A stretch of DNA of 64,000 bases from Branchinecta lynchi (Eukaryota; Arthropoda; Branchiopoda; Anostraca; Branchinectidae), in NCBI GenBank assembly GCA_023053575.1, contig JAKZAP010000006.1, positions 15,137,280-15,201,279 of the forward strand, read 5' to 3'. Position numbers and translations under genes: made by a program. This document shows, in pieces, positions 55,856 through 64,000 of this stretch (within the stretch, counting starts at the first letter, position 1; every line of letters begins with the position of its first letter). The notes beneath the pieces are model-generated. The model had not been told where the DNA came from, did no database searches, and worked only from the letters and a program-made list of their open reading frames with translations.

Positions 55856-56440
55856 GTGTCGTAATAAAAGGAAAAAAAAAGACGCTTTACGTCAGATATG
55901 ATATTTAAAGCGACTGACCAAGAGACAATTAAGGTCGCAGGTATTTTTTTTTAAACTAAATTACTCTGACCGCCATGGGGGAATTCTTTTAGGTTCGCCT
56001 TTTCTCTAGCAAAATTCAACCAATTTAAATTTTTCATTTGGTGCAAACTCCCACCCTAAGAAGCATTCCTCTCAGTTTGATTAGAAGGGGAAGTCGAACT
56101 TTTATGCATGGTGCAGAATTACTTTAATTGTTGTAATTGTAGTGGCTTTGCGCATCATAAAAATTTATTCAGGGGAAAACTGTGCCGACTAATCGGGTTT
56201 GTTAAGCGTTGTACGATATTAGTATAAATACAAAATGAACTTAGAAGCAGACTGTGCGTAAAGCAGATTTGGGTGAAAAGAGTTTTAGAGCTGATTTTCG
56301 TACCCGAAGGTGCCGACAAAAAATGTTGGTATGGTTCTGTCGGCACTTCACGCCCGACAAAAGGTTGTATTAGGCAAAATTGTACCAACAGATCTCCTCA
56401 GAATTATTCCTATCACTTTGATCCGATAAAGACATAGACA
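55856..56440. other. Intron sequence
   Basis: No gene or repeat family recognised. Confidence 0.4.
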
Positions 56441-56600
56441 TAAGGCTCCACTTGAGGAGCCCCGCGTTTTTGTTTGTCCCGGGGACTCACTCCCCGTATT
56501 CTTGCGAGTCACCACGGACGGGGAATGCTCCGATTATCACCACCATCATAAAAAACGACTCCCTTTCAGATTCAGAGGGGAATCAATTTTTGGGATCCCA
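56441..56600 (+). repeat. Dispersed GGGGAATGCTCCG repeat
   Basis: Strings GGACTCACTCCCCGTATTC, GACGGGGAATGCTCCGATT and TCAGAGGGGAATCAATTTTTG recur in reverse at 7810-7990, with related pieces at 7590-7690 and 58110-58245. It leads directly into family B, as the copy at 25470 also hints. Confidence 0.6.
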
Positions 56601-58003
56601 AAACGTAAGTGGAGGGATACCTATGACATCGCAAAAGTTGTCCGTCTGTCCGTCCGTCCGTCCGTCTGTAAGCACGATAACTCTCGAAGGGAATGAGATA
56701 TTTTGATGAAACTTGGTGTGAGGGTTCGTTGGGTCGTCGGACCAGTCAAGTTCGTAGATGGGCTTTGTAGCTCTACATTTAGGGGTGGGGGAGGGGATTC
56801 AAATTAAGGGACAAACAAAATATTTTGAAACAGCTAATGTGATAGTCGATTATGGGGTAAGAAGACATGCTGAGCACGATGGTGAAAACCATTTTGTCAT
56901 CGGACAAGTAGTTCGCCCGGAATCCGGCCAAAACCGGAAAGTTTGTTGAAAGTAAAAGTTTTATTTGAAGTTGATTAGATGTTCGATTTAGGGGTAGGAA
57001 GACATGCTGAAGAAGATGGTGAAAATTATTTTCTCGACGGACAAGTATTTCGCCCGGAATCCGGCCCAAACCGGAAAGTTTGTTGAAAGTAAAAGTTTTA
57101 TTTGAAATTGATTAGATGTTCGATTTAGGGGTAGGAAAGCATGCTGAAGACGATGGTGAAAACTATTTTCTCGATGGACAAGTATTTCTCCCGGAATCCG
57201 GCCCAAACCGGAAAGTTTGTTGAAAGTAAAAATTTTATTTGAAGTTGATTAAATGTTCGATTTAGAGGTAGGGAGACATGCTGAAGACGATGGTGAAAAC
57301 TATTTTCTCGACGGACAAGTATTTCGACCGGAATCCGGCCCAAACCGGAAAGTTTGTCAAAATTAATAGTTTTATTTGGAGTTGATTAGATGTTCGATTT
57401 AGGGCAAGAAGACATGCTGAACACTTATGTGAAAACTAGTTTCTACCCGGACATGTAGTTCGTCCGGAATCCGGCCAAAACCGGAAAACTGTTGGAAGTC
57501 AAAGTTTTATTTCTAGTTGATTAGATAAGCGATTTAGGGGTAAGAAGAGATGCTGAGTCCCTGTGTGACAATCGTATTTTACCCGGACATATAGTTCGAC
57601 CGGAATCCGGCTGGAATCGGAAAATTTGTTATAAGATAAATTCCTATTTGATGTTGATTAGATGTTCATTACTGGGGAAAGAAGATACCCTGATTTCGTC
57701 TTTGAGCTTTCTTTTTTCGCCGGACAAGTAGTTCTGGAGTTCGGCCGGAACCGGGAAATTGGCAGAAGTGCCAGGAAGTTTTCGTCAAAACAGATATGAC
57801 TTATAGGGGTAAACACACATGCTGAATCCAAATCTGAACTTGGTTTTCTCAGGTGATTAGCTATTTGGCCTTAATCTGTTTCTGAATTTTAATTGTAAAA
57901 ATGTTCCAGGAGTCTGGCGAAGACTGGATCTGGCTAAGACAAGACCCAGTTGTCTGGATCAGATATTGAATTTTTGGGATCCCATCGAAACCTTTGGTCT
58001 TGT
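56600..58003 (+). repeat. Family B element, copy 4, with the clearest 137-bp array
   Basis: Starts GTAAGTGGAGGGATACC, then a GTCCGTCCGTCCGTCCGTC tract and GATGAAACTTGGTGTGAGG. From about 56850 to 57390 four units repeat at exactly 137 bp (minus-strand ends at 57069, 57206 and 57343 coincide), each with TTAGATGTTCGATTTAGGGG, a GACATGCTGA string, CGGACAAGTA and CCGGAATCCGGCCCAAACCGG. Three decayed units follow, then the terminus CGAAACCTTTGGTCTTGTT. Confidence 0.9.
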
Positions 58004-58593
58004 TGCTGGTGTTGGTGCAATGTAAAATTAATTGAAAACAATCCGGATAAACAAAATAAAAAATGAAGTGGATCCAGACTAATTTCGTCAACTGTATATT
58101 TTTTTCGCGAACAAAATTCATTTTGGAAGCATTCCCCGTGTTCTTGCCGTTTCTGTACGCGGAGTCCGCGTGCAGTGACTCCCTCTATTCTCGTCGTTTC
58201 CTTCGATTCCTCGGGGAACGGCGAGAATACGCCTATAGTGCGTTACCAGTTGTATTTTTTGCCGAAAAGTTGGATTTCCAAGAAGCAGAACATGGTAGCT
58301 AAAACCGATTCAGGAGCAGATTTGTATGGAAAAAGTGTGCCGATAGAAAATGTCGGTATGCCTTCGTCGTGGCCTCTTGTCCGACAGAAGCTATTTTGGG
58401 CAACTGTACAATATAAACTGTACAAAATGTGCCAACAATAAGTGTTGGTATACTTCTGCCGGAGCTTCCCGCCGACAGAAGCTGATTTTTGGTAAAATTG
58501 TGTCGATAGATTACCTTCTCTAACCATGCTGGGGGGAGGGGGGCTTGGTAGTTCGACTTCAGTGCCTAGTTTACTTACTTGTTTTCGTTTCAG
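58004..58593. other. Intron sequence before exon G
   Basis: Contains a partial GGGGAATGCTCCG-type repeat at 58110-58245 (GATTCCTCGGGGAACGGCGA). An imperfect direct repeat of GTGCCGA(T/C)AGAAA..GTCGGTAT / GCCAACAATAAGTGTTGGTAT lies at 58335-58505. No gene. Confidence 0.45.
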
Positions 58594-58731
58594 GTTTCCT
58601 CAAGCACCGCAAATTGAGGCTCCAACCACAAAGAGGGCTTTTATAAAGCCTTCGAAGTTTTCAAAGAAATTTGGAAAGCCCGCCCCCTTCGAGGAGTCTC
58701 AGAGTGAGGAAGCTGGCAGTGCAAATCGAAG
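58594..58731 (+). CDS. Unrecognised gene, exon G: basic FxK-rich segment
   Basis: Acceptor TTCGTTTCAG, donor CGAAG|gtaggg, 138 bp, phase 2 in and out. AG|G from exon F gives Arg. The frame reads FPQAPQIEAPTTKRAFIKPS, then KFSKKFGKPAPFEES, then QSEEAGSANR. The exon leaves an open phase-2 codon, so at least one more exon is expected downstream; none could be placed with confidence in the last 5 kb (an AG|T TAT.. at 63557 giving nine codons and a stop is possible but weak). Total visible protein about 373 residues. Confidence 0.7.
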
Positions 58732-58989
58732 GTAGGGTCTCTTTCTAACAGGAATCAGTGATGACAGACCTAGCATATATCCGCGACCGTATTATTGTAA
58801 AATCAGCAAGTCATGGTTGGAGAGCTGGACGCCATCTGTTTTGTATATAACCGTGGGCTTATTGTATCTGGTGTTGCAGAGACACAAAAGTTTCGAATTC
58901 ATTGATAGCGGTCATTTGCATTCAGAAATTGCATACGCCGTTTGACACTCTAGATTGACATAACTCAGTTTATGCTATTTTCTTCCGTG

Positions 58990-59451
58990 CTATTTCGCAC
59001 CGTGTAACCCAAATCAGGGTTCGAAAAGATTTTCCCTTTTCGCAAATATTTTTCTTAGCTTAATTAGCAACCTGAATGACAATATCACTTGCAGTGTCTT
59101 CGATTCTTCTTGAGACAGTATTGTTTGACACAGGAACAGAATTTGACGGCAGCAAGCTACCTGTTTTGGAATCAACATTATTTCATCGACTTTCACTAGC
59201 TGTAATCAGAGCCATCACGCACGGGTTGGGAATACCCCTACCCCCAAAGTGGTCTTCCAGACGGTTAAAAAGAAATGAGTCGTACCCAGTCAGTAAAAAA
59301 TACCTTGCCCCCCAACAAACATTTTGGCTAGGTCTCTGCTGGTAGTATTAGGCTTTCGGCAATCAAAAATGAGTGAGGCGAGATTTTGAAGCTACAGACT
59401 AAACTGATTTTGGTACCTTTGGGTACGTGAGACCACCGGTTGGGAACCACT
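58990..59451 (-). mobile_element. hAT-like element, second copy, truncated
   Basis: Ends CCACCGGTTGGGAACCACTG at 59451, the inverted terminus of 49139-49899. The body shares GACAATATCACTTGCA, ATTTTGAAGCTACAGAC and GGTACCTTTGGGTACG with it. The other end was not found. Confidence 0.75.
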
Positions 59452-59511
59452 GATCTTGAGGAATAAAATCCAGGATTTTCGGGAAAAAACGCCCGTCGTC
59501 GGGGCAAGGAT

Positions 59512-59612
59512 ACACTGATTGAAGGGATAGACGGATATCGTCCGAGAAAGTAGTTGAACCAAGGACCTATGTCGTTGTTCGCCAGTGCTCTACCACTAAG
59601 CTACCGAGGGGC
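59512..59612 (-). repeat. tRNA-derived SINE-like head
   Basis: On the minus strand GCCCCTCGGTAGCTTAGTGG (from 59612) is a good tRNA 5' half with A-box, followed by GGTTCAACTAC (about 59560), a decayed B-box. The anticodon and T-stems do not pair and the spacing is too long, so this is a SINE or tRNA pseudogene, not a tRNA. Confidence 0.6.
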
Positions 59613-59641
59613 TTGTGAACATAGTTCGTAAACAACCACAA

Positions 59642-59817
59642 TACACTATGAAAAAAAATCTTGCACTGTTTGCTACTGGGATCAATCTTTTCTCTAAAAA
59701 GATAATCTTATCTCTAATTCATTCGGACTAATCTTATCTCAGTAGAGATACGATTAACCCCTGTAGCAAATACTGCAGTTAACATTAATCGTTGCACTGA
59801 GAAACTGTTTACAGTGT
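59642..59817. mobile_element. TA-flanked palindromic MITE, copy 4
   Basis: TACACTATGAAAAAAAATCTTG ... CTGTTTACAGTGT with the shared interior (TTTGCTACTGGGATCAATC, GTAGCAAATACTGCAGTTAA). Ends slightly degraded. Confidence 0.8.
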
Positions 59818-60631
59818 TGTCAGATAGAACCAGGACACAGGAACAGTTATCCCACCAAAAGCAAATTCGTCTAAGTAGTTCACATCCCTGTGTCATGGGA
59901 CTATATAGAACTTGCTGGAATGTAATATTATACAAGGAACTAGTATCGTGACATATAAAACAAAAATGTATCTTTGAATTTTATTTAGAAGACTTCTAAA
60001 AAGGGGAAGCCGACATGGCGGGACCTTGAAAGCCAAATACAAGTTAAAAATTAATTTGATGGCAAAGTAAATCTTTAGTTTTTGAGTTCTAGACATCTAG
60101 ATTCAGTTCAAAAATGTATCTCTCTGGGTATTTGTCATCGTACAAGTTCCTTGCATAACATTCTGTATAATATTAATTTATGTCTCCTGGCTCAGTTGCT
60201 ATAAACAGTACCTAGATTTGGTATAGTGTGAAGAAGAAGGAATTGCCGGAAACGAAGTGAATATTGAAATGTAAAAGTTTAAAGATCATTTAAAAAAAAG
60301 TATGACTCAAGCAAGTTTAGAAAGAGTTTAGTAATTAAAATTTTAACCTAACCCCGGTCGAAGAAGAGTGTCGCGGCTCAAAAAGAAAAAGAAAGATGTA
60401 ACAATAATAAAATGTGCTACACGTTGGTTTACTTGAAAAACAAAAGACTATATGACCAATACGTAATTCGTGAGGCCGGGTTGGCGAGACTGCACAATTC
60501 AAGGATTTACTAGAAATGGATTGTTGTTTTTTCTCAGTGGTAGTTTTTTGTCGAGTGAAGGTAAATAATAAAAGAATAAGGATGATCTATACAAATAAAG
60601 ATGAAGAAGATGGAGGGTATACAATTGTGAA
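59818..60631. other. Gene-free stretch
   Basis: AT-rich; no recognised gene or repeat. Confidence 0.4.
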
Positions 60632-62568
60632 AATGAGAAGTGAAACCTCATATGGCACTTGCAAGGGTTGTTAAAGCGGGCCACAAAAAATGGTATTTCT
60701 ACCACATACACAGTGCTAACCATCCCTACTGTCACTGTGAATGTTTAAAACCACTAAATACACCGTAAAACAATGAGCAAATTAAAAAAAAACCCACCAA
60801 ATTTCCTAGGTTGAAATAACTCTGTCTGGACTAAATCTCAGCCGATTATCCAGGACAGCTGTTATGGCACGTAGGGAGCCAAGGGTCAAAATAATATTTT
60901 CCATCTAATGCTGCAACTGTTTATTACAAATACAAATAAATTAAAAAACCAAGACCATTGTGGTACCTCTGAAGACATACAAAAATTATCAGTTTGGTCT
61001 TATAATTCTTTGCTAATGCATCCTGGAAAATCTCGTCATCTAGAAAAGAAGACTTTCGGCGTGGGTTTTTCTCGAGCCGAAACAGCAACCCGGCAATCGC
61101 GTTCAATTCAAAATAAACCTGTGGCATGCGATTACTAAGAAAAGGTAAACGGAATGTTTGGATTAGGACTTTAAGAAGATGAAATATAGAATTTGGCTTT
61201 CCGTGGGTTTGTTCTGATCATTCGTAAGCAAAACCCTTGATATAAGAATGAGCATCGACTTTGAAATCACGAGAATGTATCGTTTGGTAAAAAGTATTTT
61301 ATTTTTGAACTTTGCCGTAATGATGAGCACTTTAATGGCGCTAGAAATTCCTCTGTAAGCAAAATCCTCGAGGCAAAAACGGTAACAAGCCCTTGGGGAT
61401 CAATAGTATATACCGATTGGTCACAAGTATTTTTTTTCACTTTTCGGTTAAGATCCGCACCCCCCTCCCCCCCCCCCCCCCCAGTGCCCGGAACCAATTC
61501 GGTTCTGTAAATGATTTGTCCAGAGCATCTGTTTGTTAATCCCACAAGGTTCATGATCTCTCCAGTCTACGCCAGTAACGTATTTCCCACCCCAATAGTT
61601 TTCGGATCTGGTCCGAACATGAAAAAGATCTCCAGAGACTTGCCCTCTGTTAAATAATTAAATTTTACTCGAATCCGATCACCCGTTCCAAAGTTACGCA
61701 TGCAAGGCTGTATCCAGGGGGGGGGGGGGTTGACCCCCCCCCCCCCCCGAAACATACAAAAATAATGATTCTTATAGGCTTTTCCCTCTGATCTATGTTT
61801 TTTGTACTTTTCTGTCCTACCAGCAGGCAATAACCCCCCCCCCCCCCCCCCCGAAATAAATTCCTGGATACGGGCCTGTACGCATGACTCAATATTGCGG
61901 ATTGATCGGGTCCCTGCTATGCCTGCCAAGTTTCGTCGTGAAAATCTCCAAAACTGCCATCACCGAAATTCCGTGACCCCCCCCCCCCCCCCAAGTGTAC
62001 GGATCCAGTCCAATTGATCTTGTTCTTGCCAGCAAGTTTTCACTCGGATCCTTCCATTCTAACCGTTTCTCTAGACTTCCGGTTTCCGCCTCCCTAACTC
62101 CCCCACAGCTGTGAATCCGGTCCAGACTTCAAATGACATCATCTATTCAGTTATTAAGTTCCATTCCAATCCGATCACCCCGTTTGAAAGTTAAACACTA
62201 CTCAATTGTCCGGATTCCACCGCCCTCCCCCCCGCCCCCCCCCCCCAGATGATTGGATGGGGAAAGCGATTATTTCCAAGCTAGTTTGGTCGGGTCCCTG
62301 ATACGCTTGCCAAGTTTCATTGTCCTAGCACATCTGGAAGTACCCTAACTTGAAAGTGTGACAAACTGCCCTCAATTTCGAATGTTGTGTGTTCGAAAGT
62401 TGCACACTACTCAATTGTCCGGATTTCCCCGCCCTCCCCCCCCCCCCCCAGATGATCGGATCGCGGAACCGATTATTCCCAAGTTAGTTTGGTCGGGTCC
62501 CTGATACGCCTGTCAAGTTTCATTGCAAACGGCACTTGAGCCAGAGGCTGGAGGTGCCATAAAAACCC
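60632..62568 (+). mobile_element. G-run family element, composite
   Basis: Starts AGAAGTGAAACCTCATATGGCACTTG (a decayed left end). It contains the AT-rich segment shared with 9740-10010 (61210-61430), then modules with C-runs, and ends GGCACTTGAGCCAGAGGCTGGAGGTGCCATAAAAAC (about 62531-62568), the right hairpin with a changed loop. A hAT-like MITE is nested at 61703-61878. The plus-strand frame at 60908-61138 shows no motif. Confidence 0.55.
61703..61878 (-). mobile_element. hAT-like MITE, third copy, perfect 8-bp target duplication
   Basis: CAAGGCTGTATCCAGG ... CCTGGATACGGGCCTG flanked by TACGCATG at 61695-61702 and 61879-61886. Same family as 25495 and 27265 in the opposite orientation. The target is a module of the G-run element (AAAGTTACGCATG), so it is younger than that element. 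Confidence 0.92.
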
Positions 62569-62726
62569 GTTTCAAAAAAGAAAATTTAACGATGGAAGAA
62601 AAGCAAAAAATAGTAGTTCCGCCTGAAGCGGAGCCTTACCAAAAGGGCCAAATATCACCGGAAAAATCGACTGACCATTCCGATTAGCAACACCAAACAT
62701 GAGAGACTCTTCGTCCGATTAGGTTC

Positions 62727-63275
62727 TACACTGTAAAAAGTTTCTCCGAATAAGGATGCAGTATTTGCTACTGGGATTAATCTTATCTCTATTGGGATAA
62801 AATTAATCCGAATTAGGGATAACCTTATCTCAATACACTGTCAGAAGTTTCATAGCAGATAGCGTATAACACTTTCAAGAATAACACCTTTTCACTTAGA
62901 AATAAAGTGTTATGACCAATTAATTTTACACTATTTCGTGCCTAGATCTCCAACAACACCTTCAATTGGTAAAAATACTAACGGGAACGAAAGAAACATA
63001 ACAGATAACATCCCAAAGTGTTATCTGTTGAAACCGCGCATCCTTCTGTTGTCGTTATGTAACTTCTGACAGTGTAGTATTTTTACCTATTAGAGGTGTT
63101 GTTGGAGATCTAGGCACGAAATAGTATAAACTTAATTGGTCATAATACTTTATTTCTAAGTGAAAAGGTGTTATTCTTGAAAGTGTTAAGCGCAATCTGT
63201 TATGAAACTTCTGACAGTGTAGAGACAAGATTTATCCCATTAGCAAATACTGCAAGATTTTTTTTGTACAGTGTA
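62727..63275. mobile_element. TA-flanked palindromic MITE, copy 5, carrying a nested insertion
   Basis: TACACTGTAAAAAGTTTCTC at the left and TTTTTTTGTACAGTGTA at the right. The copy is interrupted in its right half by the element at 62834-63221. Removing that and one TA restores a run matching copy 1 (ATCTCA..TA..GAGA.AAGATT). Confidence 0.88.
62834..63221. mobile_element. Nested TA-flanked MITE with CACTGTCAGAAGTTTCATA ends
   Basis: Inverted ends ACACTGTCAGAAGTTTCATA and TATGAAACTTCTGACAGTGT, with TA on both sides. Arms pair further (AACACTTTCAAGAATAACAC, TTTCACTTAGAAATAAAGTG). A third, internal copy of the terminus (ACTTCTGACAGTGTAG at 63062-63077) shows an earlier rearrangement or a further nested insertion. 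Confidence 0.9.
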
Positions 63276-64000
63276 GTTTTCTACTCTACTACGGTCCTAT
63301 TGAGGAAATAGACTTGCATCAACACTCTGTCAATAGTTGTGATAAAGGTTTCTCCAGGAATAAAACCTAACATACTGAGATGTAAGAATAGTATGTACAA
63401 CTGGACCATATAAAGTTGGTAAAAGTTATTAATTAATTGACTGGTTTCTGGTGCGTTTGTTGTCTATGCCCATCTACATTCCGTTTTCTTGAATAGATAT
63501 TTTAGCTCGGATTTTTTGTTGGTGCCCCTATAGGGCATGTATTTTTTTTTTATCAGTTATTTATATTTGGAGCTAGATGAGTAGTTAGTTGTTTTTAAGT
63601 CCAGCCTTATCGTTCTCTGCTCTCTGCCGGATTTGTGGAAATATTTATATTCTAGACTCGTGTGATGAAAATGAATGAACCTGAAACTAGTCATAGCCGT
63701 CTGGACGTCATACAATAATTATGTTTTGAAAAATACTGACGTAATTTGAACTGCAAGACTGTCAGCAAGACCAAGAATCATCCTGCTTTCTTAGTGTTAA
63801 AACCCGCGCGAAAGCTGAAAAATTACACATAAGGTGGGAGTTATCATCCCTCACTCGAAAGCTTAAAGCCAGGCTTCACCTTCCAGATTCCCAGACGTCC
63901 GGGGCTTCCGCCTGTGTGCTGTTCTTCAACATTTCCTAGATGTCCCCCTCGCATTTCAAATATCTCTTGCATCCCAGTCACAACTGTCAATCACTTTCCC
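63276..64000. other. Gene-free stretch at the window end
   Basis: No supported gene or repeat family. Confidence 0.4.

Noticed and set aside
59512..59612. Functional tRNA gene
   Set aside because: Good 5' half but anticodon, T and acceptor stems do not pair and the A-to-B box distance and B-box are off.

Overview
The window looks like nuclear DNA of an invertebrate metazoan. Its genes are split by spliceosomal introns of 1-9 kb, and the introns are packed with non-LTR retrotransposons (L1/Tx1-like, CR1-like and a third, related pair of tails), hAT-like and TA-flanked miniature elements (MITEs), fold-back elements and tandem repeats. No prokaryotic operon, CRISPR array or phage gene is visible. 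The phylum cannot be fixed from the sequence alone.

Layout. 1-7.3 kb is repeats: several copies of a 1.3-3 kb element with hairpin ends and periodic G-runs (called the G-run family here) and a first copy of an element with 137-bp internal repeats (called family B). 7.3-25.0 kb holds a plus-strand carbonyl reductase 1-like gene (short-chain dehydrogenase/reductase). Five exons join with matching phases into 276 codons ending at a TGA; only the short first exon is not found. Its introns hold a 127-bp perfect palindrome, G-run elements and an antisense L1/Tx1-like LINE with an uninterrupted 1,100-residue ORF2.

25-38 kb is gene-poor: family B, MITEs, a 1.7-kb element with inverted ends (28.95-30.62 kb) and a 1.4-kb minisatellite (33.8-35.2 kb). 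38.05-58.73 kb holds a second plus-strand gene, unrecognised. Six exons join phase-perfectly into about 373 codons of low-complexity Ser/Thr/Lys/Glu-rich protein, preceded by a hydrophobic stretch that may be a signal peptide. Its introns contain a dead CR1-like LINE, a fold-back palindrome of nearly 780 bp, two hAT-like elements with perfect 8-bp target duplications lying next to splice acceptors, and tRNA-derived SINE fragments. 58.7-64 kb is again repeats, including a MITE nested in another MITE with an exact TA duplication.

Most short open frames here are repeats read in arbitrary frames. The two split genes were recognised by reading across splice sites: matched GT/AG borders, conserved phase, and for the first gene the family motifs in order (TGxxxGIG, NNA, Ser, YxxxK). 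All family names come from recognising motifs by eye; no database search was run.
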